DNA of 64,000 nucleotides from Humibacillus xanthopallidus (GCF_006716675.1 NZ_VFPM01000001.1:1550001-1614000); one strand, 5' to 3'; shown: positions 8,687-17,215, counted from the first letter of the stretch. The notes: generated by a model not told the origin, from the sequence alone. Numbers and translations: made by a program.

Positions 8687-9430
8687 TCAGGGACGTCCGG
8701 TGGGGTGCGTCGTGGGGGGCACGGTCGCCGGCTTGCCCGTGGGGGTGGTCGTCGGCTTCTGGGAGGGCACGGTCGGGGGCACGGTCGCCGGCTTGCCCGT
8801 CGGCACGGTGGTCGGCTTGCCGGTGGGCACCGAGGTGGGCTTGCCCGTGGGGTGGTCGGCCGGCTTGCCCGCCGAGTCGCCGACCGGCGGCAGCGCTGCG
8901 CACCAGGCGTCGACCTTGTCGGCGCCGCCGGCGGCCGCCGCGAGGTTGACGAAGGCGGGAGCCTGCGCGGCCTTGCCCTTGTCAGCGACGTGCGACCACG
9001 CCGTGCAGAGCCCGTGGGCGGCGGCGCCCGAGGCAACCGGGCCGACCGCGGTCGCCGTCGCAGTGCCGGACGGCGTGCCCGTGGCGCCCTGCGCGTGGGC
9101 GGCATCGTCGGCTCCGACCGAGGTGGGGCTCGCGGCCGCGCTCGAGTGCGCGTCGGGCGTGGCTGCCGGGGCGCTGGCCGTCACGTAGGCGACCGTGGCC
9201 ACGCCACCGACGCCGACCGCGAGGGCGGCGAGGGTGGCTCCGAGCTTGGCGCCCGCAAGGGTGAAGATCATCGATGCTCTCCTGGAGGAGTGGGGAGGGG
9301 ACGTGACCTGGGCAGCCCGGAACGACCGGATGGCACCGTCGAGGCCGTGGAGCTCGCGCTCGTCGGCAGGTGCCGTGAGGGCCCGGAGGAGGGGGGTCAG
9401 GGCCGGATCGTCGATGGGGTCTGCGCTCAT
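8687..9430 (-). CDS. membrane-anchored anti-sigma-like protein
   Basis: 247 residues. A soluble N-terminus of about 50 residues (MSADPIDDPALTPLLRALTA) is followed by one membrane helix at ~58-83. Then comes an outside Ala/Thr/Ser-rich linker, a small domain with two Cys (GLCTAWSHV and VDAWCAALP), and a tail of PTGKPTTVP-type repeats. The ATG overlaps the sigma-factor stop in an ATGA (9427-9430), so the two are co-translated. The layout is that of an anti-sigma factor, but the usual HxxxCxxC zinc motif is absent, so that role is inferred from position. The Cys-containing outer domain occurs next to ECF sigma genes in other actinobacteria, from memory. Confidence 0.65.
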   Translation of the reverse strand: MSADPIDDPALTPLLRALTAPADERELHGLDGAIRSFRAAQVTSPPHSSRRASMIFTLAGAKLGATLAALAVGVGGVATVAYVTASAPAATPDAHSSAAASPTSVGADDAAHAQGATGTPSGTATATAVGPVASGAAAHGLCTAWSHVADKGKAAQAPAFVNLAAAAGGADKVDAWCAALPPVGDSAGKPADHPTGKPTSVPTGKPTTVPTGKPATVPPTVPSQKPTTTPTGKPATVPPTTHPTGRP

Positions 9431-10011
9431 GTCACCTCCCGAAGCGCTCGGGAGTCGCTGCGCGTTACACCTTGCTCGGACATGATCTTCGCGAGGCTCT
9501 GCAACCCTCGGTGCGCGGCGACGCGGACGGCTCCGGGCGAGCGCCCGACGAGCTCCGCGACCTCGGTGACAGACAGGCCCACGACGACACGCAGGAGCAC
9601 GACCTCGGCCTGCAGCGCCGGCAGCCGGCGCACGATCTGGATGGCCTCTGCGCTCGAGAGGGATTCGATGACGAGATCGGCGCAGTCGGGTTCGACAGGG
9701 GTCACCCACGAGCTGGATCGGTCTCGCCACTGGGCGCGTGCTGACCGGGTGCGTTGGCGCCCCGCATCAACGGCTCGACGCCGCGCGGTGGTGAAGACCC
9801 AGGCACGCCAAGCGGTTTCGTCACCGCGAAAGTCCGCGAGCCCCTTGACCACTGTCAGCCAGGTCTCTGACGCGACCTCGTCGGCCGACTCGCCCGCGAG
9901 GCTGAGGTAGCGCAGCAGGGCGGGGTTGAGGTCACGCCACAGCACGGCGAAGGCGGACTCGTCACCGGTGCGCGCCCGGGCGAGAAGACGCTCGAACTCC
10001 TCGCCGATCAC
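9427..10011 (-). CDS. ECF-type RNA polymerase sigma factor
   Basis: 194 residues starting from GTG at 10011. Region 2 is EEFERLLARARTGDESAFAVLWRDLNPALLRYLSL through WLTVVKGLADFRG and TAWRAWVFTTARRRAVD. Region 4 is RRLPALQAEVVLLRVVVGLSVTEVAELVGRSPGAVRVAAHRGL, a clear helix-turn-helix for the -35 element. Length and two-domain structure are typical of extracytoplasmic function sigma factors. The following gene overlaps it by 4 bases and encodes a single-pass membrane protein, so the pair probably senses an envelope signal. No SnoaL-like or other C-terminal extension is present. The promoter and regulon are unknown. Confidence 0.92.
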   Translation of the reverse strand: MIGEEFERLLARARTGDESAFAVLWRDLNPALLRYLSLAGESADEVASETWLTVVKGLADFRGDETAWRAWVFTTARRRAVDAGRQRTRSARAQWRDRSSSWVTPVEPDCADLVIESLSSAEAIQIVRRLPALQAEVVLLRVVVGLSVTEVAELVGRSPGAVRVAAHRGLQSLAKIMSEQGVTRSDSRALREVT

Positions 10012-10071
10012 CGGGCAAGTGTGGACTGTCGCGGGCGGTGTGTGGGGTTTTGCGGCCCTGAGAATTTCCTG

Positions 10072-10368
10072 TCAGCCCGCTGAGGGGATGCGCAGGGAGG
10101 TGAGACCCCCGAGGTCGAGCCAGACCGCGTCAGGGGTGCGCACGATGCGCAGCAGCACGTCGTCGCACCCCGGGCAGCGGCCGACGAGCCCTGGCTGCGG
10201 CCCGTGGACGCGCAGCGTCGCGATCGCGGAGCTCGCACCGCAGCCGCGGCACCGCCCGACAGCGGTCGTGATGTCGACCGCGAACACCTCGGAGAGCGGC
10301 CCGGCGAGCACGTTGCCGTCGAGACCTGCTCCGCCCACCGGCTCCTCACCGCTGTCCTTGTCCTGCAT
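10072..10368 (-). CDS. DUF6510-family zinc-ribbon-like protein
   Basis: 98 residues starting MQDKDSGEEPVGG. Two CxxC pairs, CRGC and CPGC, about 25 residues apart, flank a small beta-rich domain (ATLRVHGPQPGLVGRCPGCDDVLLRIVRT). This is the pattern of a small zinc ribbon and of DUF6510 proteins, from memory. ATG at 10368 was chosen because AAGGAGG lies 5-11 bases ahead of it. An earlier in-frame ATG at 10383 overlaps the stop of the upstream reductase as ATGA but would place the ribosome binding site inside the coding sequence. It is the third gene of the sulfite oxidase-like / ferredoxin reductase / DUF6510 operon. Confidence 0.7.
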   Translation of the reverse strand: MQDKDSGEEPVGGAGLDGNVLAGPLSEVFAVDITTAVGRCRGCGASSAIATLRVHGPQPGLVGRCPGCDDVLLRIVRTPDAVWLDLGGLTSLRIPSAG

Positions 10369-10379
10369 CGCTGCCTCCT

Positions 10380-11144
10380 TCATGAGCCACTCGGCCCGAA
10401 GCGCTCGGTCCGGATGCGCGCCGGGTCGTGGCCCGCCGCCGCGAGGATGGTGGCCGCCGCCTCGACGAAGCCAGTGGGGCCGCAGACGTAACAGGTGGGC
10501 GCGTCGGCCGGCCCCCAGCCGGCGGCGTCCAGGTCGGCTGCGCGCAGCCGTCCCGGTGGCCGCTCGTCGCCATCGTCTTCACCCGCCCCGCGGCGTGTGA
10601 AGACGTAGCGGACGTCGACGCCCTCAGCCCTGCCGAGGGCGTCGAGCTCCGCGCGGTAGATGACGTCGTCGGGCTGACGTACGGAGTAGACGAGACGGAA
10701 CGGCGGCCCGTCGGCAGGGCGCGCCCGCAGCATGGCCATGAGGGGCACGACACCCGACCCTCCCGCGACGAGCAGCACCGGACCGGGCTGCTCCGGTCGC
10801 CAGACGAACCAGCCACCCACCGGGCCGCGCAGGAGCGCGGCGTCGCCCAGCTGGAGGTCGTCGCAGAGGAAGGTCGAGACCTCCCCGTCGGGCACCCGCT
10901 GCACGGTCACCTCGACCCGGTCGCCCTCGGCCGGGGCGGACAGCGAGTAGCTGCGCGTTGCGGTGTAGCCGTCGTCGGCCGTGAGGCGCAGGTCGACGTG
11001 CTGCCCGGGCAGGTGTCCCGGCCAGTCGGCCACCTCGAGCACGAGCGTCGACGCGCTCGCGGTCTCGACCCGCCGCTCGAGCAGGCGCGCCGGTCGCCAG
11101 GCGCGGCGGGCGCTCAGTCCCCCTGGTATCGCTGCTCGCGCCAT
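10380..11144 (-). CDS. ferredoxin reductase-like FAD/NAD(P)-binding oxidoreductase
   Basis: 254 residues. The FAD-binding motif RSYSLS is at ~64-69 and the NAD(P)-binding GGSGVVPLMAML begins at ~128. The CGPTGFVEA motif is at ~221, and the protein ends in ERFGPSGS. This is a complete FNR-like core with no 2Fe-2S ferredoxin domain, so electrons must leave to a separate partner. ATG at 11144 lies inside the end of the upstream sulfite oxidase-like gene (31-base overlap). The overlap and the recurrence of this pairing in actinobacteria suggest that the reductase feeds the molybdenum protein. The direct redox partner remains an inference. Confidence 0.85.
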   Translation of the reverse strand: MARAAIPGGLSARRAWRPARLLERRVETASASTLVLEVADWPGHLPGQHVDLRLTADDGYTATRSYSLSAPAEGDRVEVTVQRVPDGEVSTFLCDDLQLGDAALLRGPVGGWFVWRPEQPGPVLLVAGGSGVVPLMAMLRARPADGPPFRLVYSVRQPDDVIYRAELDALGRAEGVDVRYVFTRRGAGEDDGDERPPGRLRAADLDAAGWGPADAPTCYVCGPTGFVEAAATILAAAGHDPARIRTERFGPSGS

Positions 11145-11713
11145 GGGTCTCCGTAGTCGTGGTAGCCGAGCTGCTCCCAGAAGCCCGGCGTGTCCTCGAG
11201 CACCAGCTCGATGCCGTGCACCCACTTGGCCGACTTCCAGAAGTAGAGGTGCGGCACGAGCAGCCGCGCCGGGCCGCCGTGCTCCGGGTGGAGGTCGTCA
11301 CCCTCGAACTCGTAGGCGACCCAAGCCTTTCCGTCGAGCAGGTCCTCGAGGGGGAGATTCGTCGTGTAGCCGCCGTAGCTGTGCACCAGGGCGTAGTCGG
11401 CAGCGGTCTCGACATCGGCGAGGATCGTGTCGAGCGAGACACCGCGCCACGTGGTGTCGAGCTTGGACCAGCTCGTCACACAGTGGATGTCGACCGTGGG
11501 CTCGTCGGCAGCCAGCGCCATGAGCTCGGCCCACGACCACGTGTGCCGGGTGCCCTCCTCCGTGGCGACCCACAGCTCCCACTCGTCGAGGGGTATGCGT
11601 GGGGTCGGCCCCGCGGACAGCACGGGGAAGTCGCCGGTCAGGTGCTGCCCCGGAGGCAACCGGCCGTCGTCGTCACGGCGCCGGCCGTGGAAGCCTCTCG
11701 TCACGAAACTCAT
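11114..11713 (-). CDS. sulfite oxidase-like molybdopterin oxidoreductase
   Basis: 199 residues starting MSFVTRGFHGRR, with AGGAG 6 bases ahead of the ATG; this start was preferred over one 66 bases upstream. The oxidoreductase molybdopterin-binding (SUOX) fold is seen in LSAGPTPRIPLDEWELWV, then VDIHCVTSWSKLDTTWRGVSL, where Cys78 is the expected Mo ligand, and HSYGGYTTNLPLEDLLDG. The C-terminal dimerization domain of true sulfite oxidases is missing, as in MsrP/YedY-like proteins. There is no Tat signal, so it should be cytoplasmic. With the downstream reductase it probably forms a two-component oxidoreductase. Substrate unknown. Confidence 0.85.
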   Translation of the reverse strand: MSFVTRGFHGRRRDDDGRLPPGQHLTGDFPVLSAGPTPRIPLDEWELWVATEEGTRHTWSWAELMALAADEPTVDIHCVTSWSKLDTTWRGVSLDTILADVETAADYALVHSYGGYTTNLPLEDLLDGKAWVAYEFEGDDLHPEHGGPARLLVPHLYFWKSAKWVHGIELVLEDTPGFWEQLGYHDYGDPWREQRYQGD

Positions 11714-11798
11714 GCGCTCTCCTGGGTCGGCCGTCGCGGAGCGGACTCGGTGACCAGTATTCAGGTCGGCTGCCGTCATGGCGAGGCCCGCGTGGCCC

Positions 11799-12818
11799 TC
11801 AGCCGGCGATCACGGCATACGTGAGGACGGCACTCACCGCGGCCCACACGGTGAGCCCGACCGCGTTGACCCACGGGTGGTAGGTGAGCACGGCGACGAA
11901 CTCGCGTAGGAAGGCACTGGGGACGAAGTACCACGCGGTGCGCGCGCCGCTGACGTCGGCGTCGATCCCCAGACGCCGGCAGATGAGCGCGGCGCGGCCC
12001 ACGTGGTAGCCGCTCGTGATGACGCGCAGGTGCCCGGTGATGCCGGCCTCCTCGAGCAGCGCCCGCGAGAGCAGGAGGTTCTCCTCCGTCGAGGTCGCCT
12101 CGTCCTCCGTCACGACGTCGTGCTCGTCGAGCCCCCGCTCCAGCAGGTATGCCGTCATGGCCGCCCCCTCGGACGTGGGCTCGTCCTCGCCCTGGCCACC
12201 GCTCGGCACGAGGGGCGGTCGTCGCCCGTGGAGCTCCTCGACGCGGCGGAGCGCGATCGCGGCGTCGAGGCGCCGGGCCAGCAGGCGCGGGATGCGGCCG
12301 TCGACGAGACCGGACCCGAGCACGACGATCGCCGCCGGCGTCGGCCGCTTGCGGCGCCTCAGGTAGTCGAGGCAGTAGAGGACGTAGCTGACGAGCGAGA
12401 GCGCCGGGTAGCCCGGCAGCAGCAGGATGACGATGCCGATGACGGCGACCGTCGTCGGGCCGGAGAGGAAGAGCGTGACGCCGATGACGGTCGCGACGAT
12501 CATGCCGAGGCCGAGCAGCAGGGAGAGGAGGTTGCTCAGGCTGCGTCCCTCACGGCGCACCATGCGCAACCCGTTGACCAGCAGGAGCAGGCCGAGCACC
12601 ACGGCGCTCAGCCACGGCAGGGCGAGCAGGACGACGCCGTCCTCGTGACGCTCCACCCCGAGCCGATCCGCGACCTCGCCCGCGACCAGGTCGACCGCCG
12701 ACCACACGGCGACGAGGAGGAAGACCCCGTTGCGCCATCGCCGGGGCTCGGTGCGTGACGACACGGCGTAGAGGACCAGGCCCAGGGCGATGATCGCGGC
12801 GTGGACGAGCAGTCTCAT
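11799..12818 (-). CDS. YdcF/SanA-family (DUF218) membrane protein
   Basis: 339 residues. About five N-terminal membrane helices (residues ~1-150) precede a soluble DUF218 domain starting AAIVVLGSGLVDGRIPRLLARRLDAAI. It continues with LVPSGGQGEDEPTSEGAAMTAYLLERGLDEHDVVTEDEATSTEENLL, the conserved S-G-G-x-x-x-E and E-x-x-S-x-x-T-x-x-N motifs. A C-terminal hydrophobic helix (VGLTVWAAVSAVLTYAVI) closes the protein. This is the long Gram-positive YdcF-like form. The family is linked to envelope functions, possibly S-adenosylmethionine or nucleotide binding, but no reaction is settled. The last codons include a GGCATAC heptamer. Confidence 0.8.
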   Translation of the reverse strand: MRLLVHAAIIALGLVLYAVSSRTEPRRWRNGVFLLVAVWSAVDLVAGEVADRLGVERHEDGVVLLALPWLSAVVLGLLLLVNGLRMVRREGRSLSNLLSLLLGLGMIVATVIGVTLFLSGPTTVAVIGIVILLLPGYPALSLVSYVLYCLDYLRRRKRPTPAAIVVLGSGLVDGRIPRLLARRLDAAIALRRVEELHGRRPPLVPSGGQGEDEPTSEGAAMTAYLLERGLDEHDVVTEDEATSTEENLLLSRALLEEAGITGHLRVITSGYHVGRAALICRRLGIDADVSGARTAWYFVPSAFLREFVAVLTYHPWVNAVGLTVWAAVSAVLTYAVIAG

Positions 12819-12990
12819 TCCTCGGCCGCCGCCATCTCGTGCACCCCCGTCGCGCCGCGCGGGCGCGCGAGCTCGCCACCACTATGCCCGTTCTGCGTTC
12901 CAGCCCCACGACCGGGGCGCCGGGCGTCGCGGCACTGTCCGGACCGGGCCGGGCCGGGCCGGGCGGCGGCTGCCGGCAAGTGGCGTCGCC

Positions 12991-13362
12991 TCAGGCGAGC
13001 GCGGTGACGAGGAACCAGCCGGCGCTGCCGGCGACGAGGCCCGCCGCGAGGCTCCCCACGGCATTCAGGGCGGCAGTGCCCACCGACCCCTCCTCGAGGA
13101 GGCGCACGGTCTCGAAGCCGAACGTCGAGAAGGTCGTCAGGGCGCCGCAGATGCCGGTGCCGATGAAGGCGACCGCAGCCGCGGGCAGGGCGCCTGTCGA
13201 TGCCGCGCCGAGCACGGCGCCGAGCACGAGCGAGCCGGCGATGTTGACCGTGAAGGTGCCCCACGGGAAGAGGCTGTCGTGGCGGGACTGGATGAGCAAG
13301 TCGGTGAGGTAGCGCAGGGGAGCACCGATGACACCACCCGCGAGCACGAGCAGCAGCGTCAC
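12991..13362 (-). CDS. crcB: fluoride efflux channel CrcB, second copy
   Basis: 123 residues with four membrane helices. Signature segments: GGVIGAPLRYLTDL at the start, PWGTFTVNIAGSLVLGAVLG, and GICGALTTFSTFGFETVRL. The N in TVN, the FSTF phenylalanines and the R in the first segment are conserved Fluc/CrcB residues. It starts with GTG at 13362, which overlaps the stop of the upstream crcB by 4 bases. In actinobacteria crcB genes often come in such pairs whose products form a heterodimeric fluoride channel. Regulation is likely shared with the upstream copy through the candidate riboswitch. Confidence 0.92.
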   Translation of the reverse strand: MTLLLVLAGGVIGAPLRYLTDLLIQSRHDSLFPWGTFTVNIAGSLVLGAVLGAASTGALPAAAVAFIGTGICGALTTFSTFGFETVRLLEEGSVGTAALNAVGSLAAGLVAGSAGWFLVTALA

Positions 13363-13895
13363 GAGGTCCCCTCCCGGCGAGCGCGGCCGCTGCGCGACGC
13401 TGCGGCCGCAGCGCGCCCCACGAGGATGCCCAGCCACACCGCCACCAGCCCGACGAGCAGGGTGGCGAAGAGGTAGAGGAGAGCAACGGGCAGCCGTCCC
13501 GCGGCGAGGAGCGCACGGGTGTCGAGCATGTACGTCGAGAAGGTCGTGAAGCCGCCGAGGACGCCGACCCCGAGGAAGGGCCGGACGTAGCGGCGCGGAG
13601 GCCAGACGTCGTTGACGAAGACCATGAGCAGGCCGAGGAGGAAGCCGCCCACGACGTTGACGGTGAAGGTCGACCACGCGATCTCGGACGGGGCGTGCGG
13701 CAGCAGCACCCCGGCCCCGTAGCGCGCCGCGCTCCCGAGCGCGCCGCCCACGGCGATGACGGCGAGGATGTCCCAGCGCTCCCGGATGATGCTCGATGCG
13801 TGACGGACCGGCGACATCCGGCTCGCCACGTCAGGGTCGACTGGCATCGCGGCACCGCTGGAACCGGCGCCCACGGGACCAGAATCTGTTGGCAT
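13359..13895 (-). CDS. crcB: fluoride efflux channel CrcB, first copy with N-terminal extension
   Basis: 178 residues. CrcB core motifs: GGALGSAARYGAGVLL, STFTVNVVGGFLLGLLM, and LGGFTTFSTYMLDTRALL. About 50 extra residues precede the core (MPTDSGPVGAGSSGAAMPVD), longer than the usual ~120-residue family member. ATG at 13895 directly follows the candidate fluoride riboswitch. The initiator could instead be a later codon such as the ATG of MPVDPDV or MSPVRH. It is the first gene of a two-gene operon with the second crcB. The family forms dimeric F- channels with two pores. Confidence 0.9.
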   Translation of the reverse strand: MPTDSGPVGAGSSGAAMPVDPDVASRMSPVRHASSIIRERWDILAVIAVGGALGSAARYGAGVLLPHAPSEIAWSTFTVNVVGGFLLGLLMVFVNDVWPPRRYVRPFLGVGVLGGFTTFSTYMLDTRALLAAGRLPVALLYLFATLLVGLVAVWLGILVGRAAAAASRSGRARREGTS

Positions 13896-13907
13896 GCATG
13901 CTCCTAC

Positions 13908-13975
13908 CACTCGGGTAGGGACTGTTGGCGACCCTCGTCGCGGTTGTCGGCGAGCCCCACCGCCATCACGCCCTA
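13908..13975 (-). promoter_or_regulatory. candidate fluoride (crcB motif) riboswitch
   Basis: Read on the minus strand upstream of the crcB pair. It has GGCG-TGATGG, a closing CTCGCC, then AACCGC starting a short hairpin (GCGAC/GTCGC), and downstream CAGTCCCTACC. These correspond in order to the P1 strand with GATGG, the AACCGC joining region, the P3 stem and the CCTAC end of the fluoride riboswitch consensus. GGGGCT and AGTCCC can pair across, as the consensus requires. One extra T sits between GGCG and GATGG, so this is a by-eye match that needs a covariance model. Confidence 0.55.
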
Positions 13976-13993
13976 GGGTACCGACGGCCCTCC

Positions 13994-14878
13994 TCAGGGC
14001 ACGGCATACGCGCTGTCGCGGACGTCGGTGACGTCGGTGACGTCGGTGACGAGCATGTGCCCGGGGGCGTGGGTGATGGCGAGCTCGGGGCGCGACTCCA
14101 TGACGACCGCCTGCGGGGTGACGCCGCAGGCCCAGAAGACGGGCACGTCGCCCTCCTCGATCACCGGAGGGTCGCCGAAGTCGGGGCTCGCGAGGTCGGC
14201 GATGCCGAGGTCCGACGGGTCGCCGACGTGGACCGGGCCACCGTGGGCCGCAGGGTAGCGGGACGTCACGCGAACGGCGTCGGCCACGCGCGCCCGCGGG
14301 ATCGCACGCATCGAGACGACGAGTGGCCCGGAGAGCCGACCCGCCGGCCAGCACCGGGTCGTCGTGACATACATCGGCGCGGTGCGCCCGGCCGTGAGGT
14401 GTCGCACCGGCACCCCGGCATCGAGCAGGGGATGCTCGGCGGTGAGCGAGCAGCCGACGATGAAGGTGACGAGGTCGTCGCGCCAGTGCTCGCGGGCGTC
14501 GGTCACCTCCGCGACGAGCTCGCCGTGCTCGAAGATGCGGTAGAGCGGGATGTCGGTGCGGATGTCCGCGTGCGACGCGAGGTCGGCACCGCCGAGCACC
14601 CCGCCACGCGTCTCACCCGCATCGAGGACGTCGAGGATCGGGCACGGCTTGGGGTTGCGCTGGGCGAAGAGCATCATGTCGAAGGCGAGCACCTGGGGCA
14701 CGGCGATGATGTTGGCCTGGGCGTGGCCGGCGCACCACCCAGTCGTCGGCGCCCGCAGACCGGCGGCGAAGAGCGTCCGCGCCTCGCTGGGCGACAGCGC
14801 CGCGGGGTCGTGCGGCAGGAGTGGCGTCGTGGGGGTCAGCGACGTCGGATCCCTCTTGGTATCAGTGGAGCTCGTCAT
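13994..14878 (-). CDS. DUF1445 (D-glutamate cyclase-like / putative hydro-lyase)
   Basis: 294 residues starting [10 protein letters not shown]. Family motifs include [21 protein letters not shown], where a Cys and His lie near the N-terminus, [18 protein letters not shown], and [33 protein letters not shown] near the C-terminus. DUF1445 proteins are commonly encoded with 5-oxoprolinase pxpABC genes, and a mammalian homologue is D-glutamate cyclase; this supports a role in oxoproline/glutamate metabolism. The ATG overlaps the pxpC stop in ATGA. The C-terminus carries a VTD triplet repeat encoded by three tandem 9-bp GACGTCGGT units (14021-14047). Confidence 0.85.
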   Translation of the reverse strand: MTSSTDTKRDPTSLTPTTPLLPHDPAALSPSEARTLFAAGLRAPTTGWCAGHAQANIIAVPQVLAFDMMLFAQRNPKPCPILDVLDAGETRGGVLGGADLASHADIRTDIPLYRIFEHGELVAEVTDAREHWRDDLVTFIVGCSLTAEHPLLDAGVPVRHLTAGRTAPMYVTTTRCWPAGRLSGPLVVSMRAIPRARVADAVRVTSRYPAAHGGPVHVGDPSDLGIADLASPDFGDPPVIEEGDVPVFWACGVTPQAVVMESRPELAITHAPGHMLVTDVTDVTDVRDSAYAVP

Positions 14879-15744
14879 CTCTGCTCCCATCGGAACCGCA
14901 CCTGTTGACCCGGCTGCAGCTGGGCCGCTCGGTCGACGTCGGCCGTCCGCACGACGCCGATCACCGGGTAGCCCCCCGTGACGGGATGGTCGTTGAGGAA
15001 GAGCACCGGCTGGCCGTTGGGCGGCACCTGGATCGCGCCGCGCACCATGCCCTCGCTCGGCAGCTCCGCGTCGCTCCAGCGCGTATGCCGTTCGATCGGG
15101 TCGCCGTCGAGGCGAATCCCCTTGCGGTCGCTGCGTCCCGAGACGCACCACGGCGTCTGGGCGAGCGCCTCTGGCCGGGCGAACCAGTCCCTGCGCGGAC
15201 CCGGCAGGACGGCGAGCTCGACCGGGCCGCCGGACGGGGGTGGCACAGCGGCGACGTCGACGTGCGGGAAGCCCTCCGTGCTGCGGCCGATCTCGAGCGT
15301 CTGGCCGGCCCGCAGCGGCTCCGGTCCGAGCCCCGACATCGTGTCGGACGCGAGCGACCCGAGCACCCCCGGCATCGCCAGCCCACCGCGGAAGGACACG
15401 TAGGTGCGCAGCCCGCTGGACGGCATACCGAGGGCGAGCTCCTGGCCGTCACGGATCGCGAAGGGTGCGGCGTGCGGGACCGGCCGCCCCCCGACCCGGG
15501 CCGGTGCGTGGGCGCCCGTGAGGCAGGCGAGCAGGTCGCCCGAAGCCCGGAGGCGCAGCCCGCCGAAGGTCACCTCGAGCGCCGCGACCCCGCGGACGTT
15601 GCCGAGGAGGCGTCCGCCGAGGAGGTAGGCGCCGACGTCCGCCGCGCCGGAGCGCCCGACACCGACAGCCAGGTGGCCGACCCGTCCCAGGTCCTGCACG
15701 AGCGTCAGCGGGCCGGGCTCGATGATCTCGACGCGGCGCGTCAT
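14875..15744 (-). CDS. pxpC: 5-oxoprolinase subunit C (biotin-dependent carboxyltransferase family, KipA-like)
   Basis: 289 residues starting [21 protein letters not shown], the standard KipA/AHS2 N-terminus. Further conserved segments are [60 protein letters not shown], and [35 protein letters not shown]. PxpC works with PxpA and PxpB to cleave ATP-dependently 5-oxoproline to glutamate in prokaryotes. Its start overlaps the pxpB stop by 4 bases and its end overlaps the DUF1445 start by 4, so the four genes form one tightly coupled unit. Confidence 0.92.
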   Translation of the reverse strand: MTRRVEIIEPGPLTLVQDLGRVGHLAVGVGRSGAADVGAYLLGGRLLGNVRGVAALEVTFGGLRLRASGDLLACLTGAHAPARVGGRPVPHAAPFAIRDGQELALGMPSSGLRTYVSFRGGLAMPGVLGSLASDTMSGLGPEPLRAGQTLEIGRSTEGFPHVDVAAVPPPSGGPVELAVLPGPRRDWFARPEALAQTPWCVSGRSDRKGIRLDGDPIERHTRWSDAELPSEGMVRGAIQVPPNGQPVLFLNDHPVTGGYPVIGVVRTADVDRAAQLQPGQQVRFRWEQR

Positions 15745-16409
15745 CGCCGTGCCTCGACGAAGCGGACGGTCGTGCCGGGTGCGAGCAGGGCGGGCGGCTG
15801 TCGGTCGGCGTCCCACAGGACGACGTGGGTGGTGCCGATGAGCTGCCAGCCGCCCGGCGACTCGCGCGGGTAGATGCCACTGAACTCGCCCGCGAGACCG
15901 ACGGATCCGGCCGGCACCCTCGTGCGGGGCTCCGCACGTCGAGCGACGGTGAGGCGCGGGTCACCACCGACGAGGTAGGCGAAGCCGGGCGCGAAGCCGC
16001 CGAAGCCCACCCTCCAGTCCGCGCCCGTGTGCGCGGCGACGACCTCGTCGGGAGCCAGGCCGGTGAGGGCGCCGACCTCGGCGAGATCGGGCCCGTCGTA
16101 GACGACGGGGATCTCTACGAGGCGCTGACCCGAGGTCGCGGCGCCGACGCTCGCGGTGCGTGCAGCGTCGACGATCACCCGACCCAGCTCGTCGAGGTCC
16201 GTCGTCGGGCGCGCGACGACGAGGAGCGTGCGGGCAGCGGGCACGAGGTCGTCGACATCGGCCCAGATGCCGGTGCCGGCGTGGGCGAGGGGAGCGAGCG
16301 CCTCCGCGAGCGCGAGCACCGCGTCGATGCCGTTGGTCTCGACGAGCAGCGCTGCATCACCCATCGGTAGGAGGCGCAGGGGCGGGGCGGGGGCGCTCGG
16401 GTCGGGCAT
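15741..16409 (-). CDS. pxpB: 5-oxoprolinase subunit B (allophanate hydrolase subunit 1, KipI-like)
   Basis: 222 residues. The AHS1/KipI fold is shown by RLLPMGDAALLVE near the N-terminus, then RLVEIPVVYDGPDLAEVGALTGL, VGFGGFAPGFAYLVGGDPRL, and RVPAGSVGLAGEFSGIYPRESPGGWQLIGTT. The GFxPGFxYL and SPGGWxLIG motifs are diagnostic. It is 6 bases downstream of pxpA and overlaps pxpC. The usual cofactor-free kinase/phosphotransfer role in the 5-oxoprolinase complex is family knowledge. Confidence 0.92.
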   Translation of the reverse strand: MPDPSAPAPPLRLLPMGDAALLVETNGIDAVLALAEALAPLAHAGTGIWADVDDLVPAARTLLVVARPTTDLDELGRVIVDAARTASVGAATSGQRLVEIPVVYDGPDLAEVGALTGLAPDEVVAAHTGADWRVGFGGFAPGFAYLVGGDPRLTVARRAEPRTRVPAGSVGLAGEFSGIYPRESPGGWQLIGTTHVVLWDADRQPPALLAPGTTVRFVEARR

Positions 16410-16415
16410 GGCGAC

Positions 16416-17183
16416 CTACCTCGCGAAGGCGGCGATCTCGATGCCCGCGCCGGTCAGCGCGGTGCGGAGCGCACGAGCCATCTCGACGGCCCCGGGAGAG
16501 TCTCCGTGGGTGCAGATGGAGTCAGCCCGCACCTCGATCTCGGTGCCGTCGATGGCCGTGATGCGGCCCTCGGTCGCGAGCCGGACCATGCGGGCGGCGA
16601 CGGTCTCGGGGTCGTGGAGCACCGCGCCGGGCTCGCGCCGCGACACGAGGTGACCCTCGGGGGTGTAGGCGCGGTCGGCGAAGGCCTCGGCGACGGTGCT
16701 GAGCCCGGCCTCCTCGGCGAGCCGGAGGAAGGCCGACCCCGGCAGGCCCATGACGTGCAGGCTCGGGTCGATGGCGACGACGGCCGCGACGACGGCGCTC
16801 GCCTGCTCCTCGTGCTGCACGATGGCGTTGTAGAGGGCGCCGTGGGGCTTGACGTACTCCACCCGCACGCCGGCGACCCGGCACATCGCCTCGAGCGCCC
16901 CGATCTGGTAGACCACGTCGGCCGTCAGCTCGTCGGGGTCCATGTCGATGAACCGGCGGCCGAAGCCGGCGAGGTCGCGGTAGCCGACCTGCGCGCCGAC
17001 GACGACGCCGCGCTCTGCCGCCTGCGCGCACGTACGCATCAGCGTCAGGCTGTCACCGGCATGGAAGCCGCAGGCCACGTTGGCACTCGTGACGATGTCG
17101 AGCATGGCCTCGTCGTTGCCGAGCTCCCACGTGCCGAGGCTCTCGCCGAGGTCGGAGTTGAGGTCGATCCGCTGGACGGTCAT
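16416..17183 (-). CDS. pxpA: 5-oxoprolinase subunit A (LamB/YcsF family)
   Basis: 255 residues beginning [19 protein letters not shown], the conserved D-L-N-x-D-x-G-E metal-site N-terminus. It continues with [49 protein letters not shown] and [24 protein letters not shown]. All signature motifs of PxpA are present at full length. It is the first gene of the pxpA-B-C-DUF1445 operon, transcribed away from the GntR regulator; the intergenic palindrome at 17216-17228 is the likely control site. A GGAGG-like ribosome binding site (AAGGAGGATCC) lies just ahead of the ATG. Confidence 0.93.
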   Translation of the reverse strand: MTVQRIDLNSDLGESLGTWELGNDEAMLDIVTSANVACGFHAGDSLTLMRTCAQAAERGVVVGAQVGYRDLAGFGRRFIDMDPDELTADVVYQIGALEAMCRVAGVRVEYVKPHGALYNAIVQHEEQASAVVAAVVAIDPSLHVMGLPGSAFLRLAEEAGLSTVAEAFADRAYTPEGHLVSRREPGAVLHDPETVAARMVRLATEGRITAIDGTEIEVRADSICTHGDSPGAVEMARALRTALTGAGIEIAAFAR

Positions 17184-17215
17184 CGCCGGATCCTCCTTGG
17201 CTGCGGTGAGCTCAT

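Noticed and set aside
10380..10383. ATGA-coupled start for the DUF6510 gene at 10383
   Set aside because: AAGGAGG falls between this ATG and the next at 10368, which is the better start. Kept only as an alternative.
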